This document shows, piece after piece, positions 1 through 5,615 of a stretch of DNA of 5,826 nucleotides. The position numbers were made by a program, and so were the translations under genes. Source of the DNA: Actinomycetales bacterium (GTDB taxonomy: Bacteria; Actinomycetota; Actinomycetes; Mycobacteriales; Mycobacteriaceae). Position 1 is the first letter of the stretch. The number at the start of each line of letters is the position of its first letter. The notes under the pieces are model-generated. The model searched no databases. It was given only the letters and a program-made list of their open reading frames with translations, and was not told where the DNA came from. The DNA is taken from assembly GCA_012841845.1 (NCBI GenBank), contig DUTZ01000071.1, positions 1 through 5,826 on the forward strand, read 5' to 3'.

Positions 1-888
1 GCCGGAGAGCGCCTCCGCGGCGCTGCCGGGCGCGTCCCCGAGGGAGCCGACCGTGTGGCCCACCACGACGGGCTCGTCGGGGGCGAAGGACTCCAGCAGC
101 GCGGCGGGGACCGACAGGACGGAGTCGAGCTCGCCGGAGAGGATGACGACGAGGCGGGCGCCCTGCACCACGGCGAGCGCGTGCCGGCCCGCCGCGACCG
201 CCGCGTTGTGCACCGCGGGGACCGCGGCGATCCCCAGGTCCGGGTGGGGGGTGCCCACGATGACGGTCGCCGACGTGGTGGGATCCCAGTTGAGCGCCGA
301 CGCGCCGGAGGTGAGGTCGGCGTGCCGGTCGCCGCGCACCACCGCGTCGACGATCATCGCCTCCATCCGCGTGTCCCACGCGCCGCGGTTCTCGGCGGCG
401 GCGGCGTAGACGGAGGCGGCGGTGAACCCGAGCTCGCGGCCGAACTTGAGCACGGCGGCGATCATGAGCCCGCGCTGGCGCTCGTTGTGGCTGATCCGGG
501 GCATGACCAACTCGAAGTACTCGAGCGTGGACCGGACCAGCTGCACGGTCTGCTGGAGCGTCAGCCCCTGGCCCAGCCCCTTGGGGAGCAGCTTGAACCC
601 GGCGATGGTGTCGGTGTGCTGCGCGTCGGGGTTGCGCATCCACGTGACGAAGTCGCGGACGGCGCTCTGGATGATGAGCTGGATCTCCGCCCGCTGGTCG
701 GCCGAGAGCTCGGCGAAGAACGGCAGCTCCACCTCGAGCGCGCGGACGGCCTCGGTGGACAGGGTCCCCGAGTACCGGGTGATGCGCTTGAGCAGCGCGT
801 CGGAGACCGGCCGCTCGTCCGGGGGGACGCGCGTGGCGGAGCGCCCCGGCACCGGTGCCGGGGTCCCCGCCGCCGCGTCGTCCGTCAT
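1..888 (-). CDS. PucR/CdaR-like transcriptional regulator, N-terminal part (3' end outside window)
   Basis: My translation from the ATG at 888-886 stays open for 296 codons to the window edge. It begins [20 protein letters not shown] and ends AAEALSG. Residues 1-25 are a low-complexity Ala/Pro tail. Residues about 30-165 look mostly helical ([20 protein letters not shown], then [20 protein letters not shown]), like the RsbRD-type N-terminal domain of many PucR-family proteins. From about 172 an alternating alpha/beta stretch ([46 protein letters not shown]) fits a degenerate GGDEF-like CdaR sensor domain. The C-terminal helix-turn-helix expected for the family lies beyond the edge, so DNA binding is inferred. 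Family members are about 400 aa, so roughly a quarter is missing. The position directly behind aceE matches Rv2242 of M. tuberculosis, which precedes fabD. The Streptomyces FasR activator of fatty-acid synthesis genes is, from memory, of this kind. The start is set by the ATGA overlap with aceE and by good coding content from residue 30 on. Confidence 0.85.
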   Translation of the reverse strand, partial: MTDDAAAGTPAPVPGRSATRVPPDERPVSDALLKRITRYSGTLSTEAVRALEVELPFFAELSADQRAEIQLIIQSAVRDFVTWMRNPDAQHTDTIAGFKLLPKGLGQGLTLQQTVQLVRSTLEYFELVMPRISHNERQRGLMIAAVLKFGRELGFTAASVYAAAAENRGAWDTRMEAMIVDAVVRGDRHADLTSGASALNWDPTTSATVIVGTPHPDLGIAAVPAVHNAAVAAGRHALAVVQGARLVVILSGELDSVLSVPAALLESFAPDEPVVVGHTVGSLGDAPGSAAEALSG

Positions 889-3695
889 GCCACCCCGGGG
901 TCCGTCGTGGGCTCGGGCGCGGCCATGACGTCGTCGATCCGGTACTTCCGCGCCGCCTCGACGGCGAGGCGCTTCTCGACCGTGCCCTCCCGGGCGAGTC
1001 CGGCGAGCACCGCCACGACGATCGACTGGGCGTCGGTGTTGAAGTAGCGGCGCGCGGCGGGCCGGGTGTCGGAGAACCCGAAGCCGTCGCAGCCGAGCAC
1101 CGTGTAGTCGCCCGGGACCCAGCCGCGGATCTGGTCCGGGACGGCCTTCTGGAAGTCGCTCACCGCGACGAACGGGCCCTCGCTGTTCTGCAGGGAGGCG
1201 GTGACGAAGGGCACGCGCGGCTGCTGGTCGGGGTGCCGCAGCGCGTGCCGCTCGCAGTCGTGCCCGTCGCGCGCGAGCTCGGTCCACGAGGTGGCCGACC
1301 ACAGGTCCGCGGAGACGTCCCACTCCTCGGCGAGCAGCTTCTGGGCCTCGACCGCGGCGTACATGCCCACGCCGGAGGCGAGGATCGACGCCTTGTGCGT
1401 GCCCTTCTCGCCCTTACGGAACGGGTACAGGCCCCGCAGCAGCGCCTCGGCGTCGAGGTCCTCCGGCTCCGGCGGCTGCTGGACGGGCTCGTTGTACAGG
1501 GTGATGTAGTAGGAGACGTTGCGGTCGATGCCGTCGGTCTCCGTCTCGTGCGCGGCGCCGGGGCCGTACATCCGCTCGATGCCGGCCCGCATGATGTGGA
1601 CCAGCTCGAAGCCCCACGCCGGGTCGTAGGAGATGATCCCCGGGTTGGTGGCGGCGAGCAGGTGCGAGTGGCCGTCCATGTGCTGCAGGCCTTCGCCGGT
1701 GAGGGTCGTGCGGCCGGCGGTGGCACCCAGGAAGAATCCGCGGGCGAGCTGGTCGGCGGCCGCCCAGATGGCGTCGCCGGTCCGCTGGAAGCCGAACATC
1801 GAGTAGAAGATGTACAGCGGGATCATCGGCTCGCCGTGGGTGGCGTATGCGGTGCCGGCGGCGGTGAACTCGGCCACCGAGCCGGCCTCGCTGATCCCCT
1901 CGTGCATGATCTGCCCGTCCTTGGCCTCCTTGTAGCTCAGCATGAGCTCGTGGTCGACCGAGGTGTAGTTCTGCCCGTGCGGGTTGTAGATCTTCAGCGT
2001 GGGGAACCACGAGTCCATGCCGAAGGTCCGGGCCTCGTCGGGGATGATCGGGACGAAGCGTTCGCGCAGCGCTTCGTCGCGCATGAGCTCCTTGCAGATC
2101 CGGACCAGGGCCATCGTGGTGGCCACATCCTGCTTGCCCGACCCCTTGCGCATCGAGGCGAGCTTGTCCAGCGAGGGGACGGTGAGCGGGGTGAAGGTCT
2201 GGCGCCGCTCGGGGACGTGGCCGCCGAGCGCCTGCCGGCGCTCCAGCAGGTAGCGGATCTCCGTCGAGTTGGGGCCGGGGTTGTAGTACGGCGGCAGCGT
2301 CGGGTCCGCCTCGAGCTCCTCGTCGGTGATCGGGATGTTCTGCTTGTCGCGGAACAGCTTGAGGTCGTCCAGCGTCAGCTTCTTCATCTGATGCGTCGCG
2401 TTGCGGCCCTCGAAGTTGTGGCCGAGACCGTAGCCCTTGATGGTGTGGGCGAGGATCACCGTCGGCTGGCCCGTGTGCTCGAGCGAGGCCTTGTACGCGG
2501 CGTGGATCTTCCGGTAGTCGTGCCCGCCGCGCTTGAGGGCCCAGATGTCGTCGTCGGACAGGTCCTCGACGAGCTTGGCGGTCCGCTTGTCGCGGCCGAA
2601 GAAGTGCTCGCGGATCCACGCGCCGTCGTTGGCGCGGAACGTCTGGTAGTCGCCGTCGGAGACCGAGTTCATGAGCGAGACGAGGGCGCCCTCGGTGTCC
2701 TTCTCGAACAGCGCGTCCCACTCGCGGCCCCACACCACCTTGATGACGTTCCACCCGGCGCCGCGGAAGTAGGACTCCAGCTCCTGGATGATCTGCCCGT
2801 TGCCGCGGACCGGTCCGTCGAGGCGCTGCAGGTTGCAGTTGATGACGAAGGTCAGGTTGTCGAGCGCGTCGTTGGCCGCGATCTGCAGGGCGCCACGCGA
2901 CTCGACCTCGTCCATCTCGCCGTCACCCAGGAACGCCCACACGTGCTGCTGCGAGGTGTCCTTGATGCCCCGGTTGTGGAGGTACTTGTTGAACCGCGCC
3001 TGGTAGATGGCGTTGATCGGGCCCAGGCCCATCGAGACGGTGGGGAACTCCCAGAACTCGGGCAGGCAGCGGGGGTGCGGGTAGGACGGCAGCGAGCGGC
3101 CGGGGTGGCTCTTCTCCTGCCGGAAGCCGTCCAGGTCGTGCTCGCGGAGTCGGCCCTCGAGGTAGGCGCGGGCGTACATGCCGGGGGAGGCGTGGCCCTG
3201 GAAGAAGACGTGGTCGCCGCCGCCGGGGTGGTCCTTGCCGCGGAAGAAGTGGTTGTAGCCCACCTCGTAGAGCGGGGCCGCGCCCGCGTAGGTCGAGATG
3301 TGGCCGCCGACGCCGACCTCGGGGCGCTGGGCGCGGTGCACCATGACCGCCGCGTTCCACCGGATCCACTGGCGGTAGGTCCGCTCGATCTCCTCGTCGC
3401 CGGGGAACTCGGGCTCGAGTTCGGTGGGGATGGTGTTGACGTAGTCGGTCGAGGTGAGCGCGGGCAGCGGCACGCGCTTCTTGGACGCGCGCTCGAGGAG
3501 CCGCAGCATGAGGTAGCGGGCGCGCTCCGGGCCGGCCTCGGCGAGCAGGCCGTCGAGCGAGTCCATCCACTCCTGGGTCTCCTCGGGGTCCGTGTCCGCG
3601 AGGTACGAGGCGACCCCCTCCCGGAGGACCGGCACGTTGGTCGGCGTGGAGGTGGTCTTGGCGTCCGTGTCCCGGGTGTCCGCGTTCTCGCTCAT
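885..3695 (-). CDS. aceE: Pyruvate dehydrogenase E1 component, homodimeric type
   Basis: This is the 936-aa thiamine-diphosphate-dependent E1 that decarboxylates pyruvate and passes the acetyl group to the E2 lipoyl domain in the cytoplasmic pyruvate dehydrogenase complex. Visible landmarks: [11 protein letters not shown] at 128-138; the ThDP/Mg-binding motif GDGEMDE at 257-263 closing with NCN at 286-288; RGGHDYRK with His392, matching the mobile-loop histidine of E. coli AceE (H407); ISEAGS with Glu603, the cofactor-activating glutamate; [12 protein letters not shown] at 667-678 with the active-site histidine; and the C-terminal domain motif [23 protein letters not shown]. Length fits actinobacterial AceE (about 900-930 aa). 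The start [10 protein letters not shown] is chosen because GAGGA lies 8 nt upstream. The longer open frame reaching 3884 adds an Arg/Pro-rich, non-homologous-looking stretch. No E2 or lpd gene is adjacent, which is usual in this group, where AceE can join a mixed pyruvate/2-oxoglutarate dehydrogenase complex. It overlaps the downstream regulator by 4 nt. Confidence 0.98.
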   Translation of the reverse strand: MSENADTRDTDAKTTSTPTNVPVLREGVASYLADTDPEETQEWMDSLDGLLAEAGPERARYLMLRLLERASKKRVPLPALTSTDYVNTIPTELEPEFPGDEEIERTYRQWIRWNAAVMVHRAQRPEVGVGGHISTYAGAAPLYEVGYNHFFRGKDHPGGGDHVFFQGHASPGMYARAYLEGRLREHDLDGFRQEKSHPGRSLPSYPHPRCLPEFWEFPTVSMGLGPINAIYQARFNKYLHNRGIKDTSQQHVWAFLGDGEMDEVESRGALQIAANDALDNLTFVINCNLQRLDGPVRGNGQIIQELESYFRGAGWNVIKVVWGREWDALFEKDTEGALVSLMNSVSDGDYQTFRANDGAWIREHFFGRDKRTAKLVEDLSDDDIWALKRGGHDYRKIHAAYKASLEHTGQPTVILAHTIKGYGLGHNFEGRNATHQMKKLTLDDLKLFRDKQNIPITDEELEADPTLPPYYNPGPNSTEIRYLLERRQALGGHVPERRQTFTPLTVPSLDKLASMRKGSGKQDVATTMALVRICKELMRDEALRERFVPIIPDEARTFGMDSWFPTLKIYNPHGQNYTSVDHELMLSYKEAKDGQIMHEGISEAGSVAEFTAAGTAYATHGEPMIPLYIFYSMFGFQRTGDAIWAAADQLARGFFLGATAGRTTLTGEGLQHMDGHSHLLAATNPGIISYDPAWGFELVHIMRAGIERMYGPGAAHETETDGIDRNVSYYITLYNEPVQQPPEPEDLDAEALLRGLYPFRKGEKGTHKASILASGVGMYAAVEAQKLLAEEWDVSADLWSATSWTELARDGHDCERHALRHPDQQPRVPFVTASLQNSEGPFVAVSDFQKAVPDQIRGWVPGDYTVLGCDGFGFSDTRPAARRYFNTDAQSIVVAVLAGLAREGTVEKRLAVEAARKYRIDDVMAAPEPTTDPGVA

Positions 3696-3703
3696 CGGTC
3701 TCG

Positions 3704-3708
3704 TCCTC
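3704..3708 (-). promoter_or_regulatory. Ribosome binding site of aceE
   Basis: GAGGA on the minus strand ends 8 nt before the ATG at 3695. A second purine run, AGGAG (3714-3710), lies 14 nt upstream. This site decides the start in favour of the 936-aa protein over the in-frame extension to 3884. Confidence 0.75.
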
Positions 3709-3878
3709 ACTCCTACGGTGTCCTCCCGGTGGGGCGGCCACGTCTCGTGGTGCAGTCGGGTGGTCCGCCGTGTCACGCGGGTGTGGGGCGGACGGGCGGC
3801 GGACCGGGTATGGGCCCGGTGGGCCCCTGGCCACGATTGTGCCCGAAAGCGTGACGGGCGACACGGGTCACCGTCGGC

Positions 3879-3906
3879 GGACACGAAATGGGCGGTAGGC
3901 GTGTCC
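3879..3906. repeat. Inverted repeat, 7-bp perfect arms (operator candidate)
   Basis: GGACACG (3879-3885) and CGTGTCC (3900-3906) are exact reverse complements separated by 14 bp. If the -10 candidate at 3925-3930 is right, the right arm would occupy the -35 position of the DUF3052 promoter. That is a typical place for a repressor site. A 7-bp pair can arise by chance in sequence this GC-rich. Confidence 0.35.
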
Positions 3907-3924
3907 CCGGCAGGGCCGCGCGGG

Positions 3925-3930
3925 TAGTGT
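3925..3930 (+). promoter_or_regulatory. Putative -10 element for the DUF3052 gene
   Basis: TAGTGT fits the actinobacterial TANNNT -10 pattern and would start transcription near 3937, giving a leader of about 49 nt. The -35 hexamer at the expected spacing (around 3902-3907, TGTCCC) is poor, so this is tentative. Confidence 0.35.
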
Positions 3931-3970
3931 TCCTGGGCAGCAGAGGTCCACTTTGCGCCAACGAACTCGA

Positions 3971-3977
3971 GGGAGGA
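3971..3977 (+). promoter_or_regulatory. Ribosome binding site of the DUF3052 gene
   Basis: GGGAGGA ends 8 nt before the GTG at 3986. It supports GTG (3986) over the upstream in-frame TTG at 3953, which would place this purine-rich box inside the coding region. Confidence 0.8.
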
Positions 3978-3985
3978 ACACCACG

Positions 3986-4420
3986 GTGGTCGCCGCGGCG
4001 AACCAGCAGGACGGAGCGGGCCAGGTTGCCGGTCAGCTCGAACTGACGGAGGGCATGCTCGTCCAGGAGGTCGGATGGGATTCCGACTGTGACGAGGCGA
4101 TCAGCGAGGCCGTGGAGGACGCGGTCGGATCGGAGCTCCTCGAGGAGGACACCGACGAGGTGGTGGACGCGGTCCTGCTGTGGTGGCGGGACGGCGACGG
4201 CGACCTGGTGGACCGGCTCATGGACGTCATGACCCCGCTCGCGGACGAGGGCTGCGTGTGGGTGCTCACGCCCAAGACGGGAATCGACGGCCACGTGGAG
4301 CCCGCGGTGATCGCCGAATCGGCGCAGACCTCCGGGATGCACCAGACTCGCACCGCCTCGCTCGGGGACTGGGCCGGCAGCCGGCTCGCCCTGCGCAAGA
4401 AGGCCACCCCCCGCAAGTAG
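3986..4420 (+). CDS. DUF3052 family protein
   Basis: A 144-aa protein, [20 protein letters not shown] at its start. I recognise it as DUF3052, a small actinobacterial family of unknown biochemical function; M. tuberculosis Rv2239c is the likely counterpart. Visible features: an acidic central part ([20 protein letters not shown] at 32-51, then [17 protein letters not shown]), the phrase [15 protein letters not shown] at 85-99, and [20 protein letters not shown] followed by a basic C-terminus ([11 protein letters not shown]). No signal peptide or membrane segment is seen, so it is probably cytosolic. The start is GTG, fixed by a strong Shine-Dalgarno box 8 nt upstream. It is divergent from aceE, and this pairing is shared with mycobacteria and probably other actinobacteria. 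A role near pyruvate metabolism is only a neighbourhood guess. Confidence 0.88.
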   Translation: MVAAANQQDGAGQVAGQLELTEGMLVQEVGWDSDCDEAISEAVEDAVGSELLEEDTDEVVDAVLLWWRDGDGDLVDRLMDVMTPLADEGCVWVLTPKTGIDGHVEPAVIAESAQTSGMHQTRTASLGDWAGSRLALRKKATPRK

Positions 4421-4426
4421 AGGCCC

Positions 4427-4457
4427 CACTCCGGCGCGGTCCGCCGCCGCCGGGGTG
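4427..4457 (+). terminator. Probable hairpin terminator of the DUF3052 gene
   Basis: It starts 7 nt after the TAG stop. Arms CACTCCGGCG (4427-4436) and CGCCGGGGTG (4448-4457) give a 10-bp stem with one T-G wobble and an 11-nt loop. A mildly T-rich GCGTTACTCT follows. There is no real T-tract, as is common for terminators in high-GC actinobacteria. Confidence 0.5.
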
Positions 4458-4460
4458 CGT

Positions 4461-4466
4461 TACTCT
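4461..4466 (+). promoter_or_regulatory. Putative -10 element of the tRNA-Val gene
   Basis: TACTCT fits TANNNT and lies about 36 bp upstream of the mature tRNA 5' end, giving a predicted start near 4473. The -35 region would fall inside the preceding terminator loop and shows no good match. Confidence 0.4.
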
Positions 4467-4472
4467 GACCCG

Positions 4473-4498
4473 CACCGGCGTGCACGCGTACGCCGGTG
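4473..4498. repeat. Perfect 9-bp inverted repeat directly upstream of tRNA-Val
   Basis: CACCGGCGT (4473-4481) and ACGCCGGTG (4490-4498) are exact reverse complements around an 8-bp spacer. The right arm ends 3 nt before the mature tRNA. If transcription starts near 4473, the arms would fold the pre-tRNA 5' leader into a hairpin next to the RNase P cleavage site. As DNA it could instead be a protein binding site. Confidence 0.55.
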
Positions 4499-4501
4499 TC
4501 G

Positions 4502-4574
4502 GCGCGTGTAGCTCAGCGGTTAGAGCTCTGGTCTTACACACCAGCGGTCGGGGGTTCGAGTCCCTCCGCGCGCA
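4502..4574 (+). tRNA. tRNA-Val (anticodon TAC)
   Basis: The 73-nt gene folds into a complete cloverleaf. The acceptor stem GCGCGTG/CGCGCGC has 7 pairs, one of them T-G, with discriminator A. The D stem is GCTC/GAGC. The anticodon stem CTGGT/ACCAG carries the loop CTTACAC. The variable loop is 5 nt. The T stem GGGGG/CCCTC carries TTCGAGT. The anticodon TAC (4535-4537) decodes GTA and, by wobble, other valine codons. CCA is not encoded: the sequence continues CGTTCC. It has its own putative promoter and a strong hairpin 3', so it is probably a single-gene transcript. Confidence 0.97.
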
Positions 4575-4580
4575 CGTTCC

Positions 4581-4623
4581 GTGGGGCCCCGGATCGACGG
4601 TCACCGTCGATCCGGGGCCTCAC
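4581..4623. terminator. Strong hairpin, likely bidirectional terminator between tRNA-Val and the LGFP gene
   Basis: The core arms GGCCCCGGATCGACGG (4585-4600) and CCGTCGATCCGGGGCC (4604-4619) match perfectly over 16 bp around a TCA loop. Flanking bases 4581-4584 and 4620-4623 extend the stem to 20 bp with one G-T wobble. It starts 7 nt after the tRNA and lies 38 nt beyond the stop of the convergent LGFP gene, so it can end both transcripts. Neither side has a T-tract. Confidence 0.75.
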
Positions 4624-4660
4624 TCGTGCGTGGGGGCCGGCCGTGTGCCGCCCCGCCGCG

Positions 4661-5434
4661 TCAGGAGAACTGATCGATCCACCCGGACACCATGTCGGCG
4701 AGCTGGTCGCCCAGGCCCGCCTCGGGCGAGGGTGTGGAGGGCTCCTCGTCGGGGGAGTAGTTCCAGTCGAAACTGACGCGACCCTCTCGGGTGACCCTGA
4801 TCGTGCCGCCCTCGAACTCCTGCACCCAACCGTCGTCGGTCGACTCCTCGGGGCCGACGGGAAGCCCGAACGACCCCTCCTCGGCGCCGTCGCCCCACCA
4901 GGCGTCGCGGATGAGGCCCCAGGTGACGAAGGTGCCCTCGTCGGGCACGGCGTAGATCGTGCCGCCCTCGAAGTGGTTGCCCCGGGCGACCTTCTCGGTG
5001 CGTGAGGACGGCTGGCCGCTCCACTCGCGGGTGGTCGGGTAGCCCAGGGGGCCGTCCTCCCACTCCGCGTCCGCCCACCGGTCCCGGATCGCGCCGCCGA
5101 TCTGGTTGGCCCGGCCGCCGGCGACACCCGGCGCCCAGTAGATCGACTGGTCGTTCTGGAACACCTGGAAGCGGCCGTCCCGGGCGATCGGCGTCTCGGG
5201 GGAGAGGGCCGGGCCGAAGAAGTCCTCGGGCGACTGGCCGTTCGCCTGCGCGGCCGCGTGGTACTCCACCCTGATCGCGCCCCCGATCTCGTGCTCCTGC
5301 GCTCCCGCGGCCGGCGCCACGGCGGCGAGGGTGCCGAGGGTCATCCCCGCGGCGAGGGTGGCGGTGAGCGCGCGGCGCGCGAGCGGACGGCGGGTCGTGG
5401 CGGGCTGGTCTGCGTGGACGTGCGTTCTGGTCAT
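4661..5434 (-). CDS. Secreted LGFP-repeat protein
   Basis: This 257-aa protein has a cleavable N-terminal signal. A basic stretch (TTRRPLARRALT) leads to a hydrophobic core (about 22-41) and an Ala-Gly-Ala site at 43-45, before QEHE. The twin arginines allow Tat export, but the motif is not canonical. The mature part carries about three LGFP units. The first (50-111) has IGGAIR, a degenerate FFGPALSPETP and FQNDQSIYWAPG. The second (112-171) has IGGAIR, LGYP and FEGGTIYAV. The third (172-222) has WGLIRDAWW, FGLPVGP and FEGGTIRV. LGFP repeats occur in envelope proteins of mycolic-acid bacteria, including C-terminal to mycolyltransferase domains, and are thought to bind the cell wall. No enzymatic domain is present here. 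After an acidic Pro/Ser linker (228-240) the protein ends in a short amphipathic-looking helix (LGDQLADMVSGWIDQFS). The ATG is supported by GGGAGAGG 6 nt upstream. It is divergent from cobD and convergent with the tRNA. Confidence 0.92.
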   Translation of the reverse strand: MTRTHVHADQPATTRRPLARRALTATLAAGMTLGTLAAVAPAAGAQEHEIGGAIRVEYHAAAQANGQSPEDFFGPALSPETPIARDGRFQVFQNDQSIYWAPGVAGGRANQIGGAIRDRWADAEWEDGPLGYPTTREWSGQPSSRTEKVARGNHFEGGTIYAVPDEGTFVTWGLIRDAWWGDGAEEGSFGLPVGPEESTDDGWVQEFEGGTIRVTREGRVSFDWNYSPDEEPSTPSPEAGLGDQLADMVSGWIDQFS

Positions 5435-5440
5435 GGCGAT

Positions 5441-5448
5441 CCTCTCCC
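5441..5448 (-). promoter_or_regulatory. Ribosome binding site of the LGFP gene
   Basis: GGGAGAGG on the minus strand ends 6 nt before the ATG at 5434. It supports this start over the longer open frame that continues upstream in another register. Confidence 0.75.
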
Positions 5449-5507
5449 GGGTGCTCCGGAGCCGTCGGGCTCCCGGCCGGGCCCCTGTCCCGACCGTGGT
5501 CTGTCGA

Positions 5508-5513
5508 ACTGTA
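5508..5513 (-). promoter_or_regulatory. Putative -10 element of the LGFP gene
   Basis: TACAGT (minus strand) fits TANNNT and predicts a start near 5501 with a leader of about 65 nt. At 16-bp spacing the -35 position reads TGTGAA (5535-5530), a poor match to consensus. It lies within the inverted repeat at 5526-5551. Confidence 0.4.
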
Positions 5514-5525
5514 CCGCTGCCGCCG

Positions 5526-5551
5526 GATGTTCACAGCACTCCTGTCACATC
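5526..5551. repeat. Imperfect inverted repeat in the LGFP-cobD divergent region
   Basis: GATGT...ACATC outer arms (5526-5530, 5547-5551) and ACAG...CTGT inner arms (5533-5536, 5542-5545) form a dyad, with unpaired TC against C between them. Another ACATC follows at 5556-5560. It covers the presumed -35 region of the LGFP promoter, so an operator is possible. The rest of the 181-bp gap (5435-5615) shows only a CCCGGCCGGG palindrome at 5472-5481. Confidence 0.4.
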
Positions 5552-5615
5552 AGGCACATCGGCCCCACGGCGGGGGCCCGTCCCGGCGCGGCGGGTGCGG
5601 TGGCAGTCTTGGGCC

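Larger units (their letters stand above)
3696..3985. promoter_or_regulatory. Divergent control region between aceE and the DUF3052 gene
   Basis: These 290 bases separate two divergently transcribed genes and must hold both promoters. No protein-like frame is convincing. Three perfect dyads stand out. CCACG-tct-CGTGG (3738-3750) is 43 bp upstream of the aceE ATG. GGGCCC-ggt-GGGCCC is at 3812-3826. GGACACG/CGTGTCC has arms at 3879-3885 and 3900-3906. A weak -10 candidate for aceE is CACAAT on the minus strand (3841-3836). It would place the 3812-3826 dyad at the very start of the transcript. No clear -35 elements are seen and no known operator (GlxR/CRP, RamB) is recognisable. Confidence 0.6.

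Noticed and set aside
55..1047. Plus-strand open frame over the regulator gene
   Set aside because: The composition (runs of Gly, Arg, Asp, Val) is typical of a shadow frame. The minus-strand reading gives a coherent, domain-like protein that starts exactly at the aceE stop.
855..3854. Long open frame on the plus strand, antisense to aceE, almost the same length as the aceE frame
   Set aside because: It mirrors aceE codon for codon position in very GC-rich DNA, where stop codons are rare in shadow frames. The product is a Val/Gly/Arg/Leu-rich string with no domain, while the minus strand carries unmistakable AceE motifs.
3851..3871. GTGAC...GTCAC dyad upstream of aceE as a CRP-like site
   Set aside because: The arms are only 5 bp and the spacer between GTGA and TCAC is 13 bp, too long for the family. 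It is likely chance.
3696..3884. 63-residue in-frame N-terminal extension of AceE
   Set aside because: It is Arg/Pro/His-rich, unlike AceE N-termini, and a good ribosome binding site sits directly before the ATG at 3695.
3953..3985. Upstream TTG start for the DUF3052 gene
   Set aside because: The extra 11 residues ([11 protein letters not shown]) are encoded by the Shine-Dalgarno region itself, and the GTG at 3986 has ideal spacing.
4502..4574. tRNA-Val as an integration site for a mobile element
   Set aside because: No duplicated tRNA 3' end, integrase or recombination directionality gene is present in the window. The flanks are ordinary chromosomal genes.
4534..5127. Minus-strand open frame spanning the tRNA and part of the LGFP gene
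   Set aside because: It runs through a tRNA gene and a hairpin terminator in a different register from the clearly real LGFP-repeat protein, and it shows only Arg/Ser/Pro/Ala-rich shadow sequence.
5532..5550. GlxR/CRP-type operator (TGTGA-N6-TCACA)
   Set aside because: Both half-sites face the same way (TGTGA twice on the minus strand, 14 bp apart), so the required palindrome is absent.
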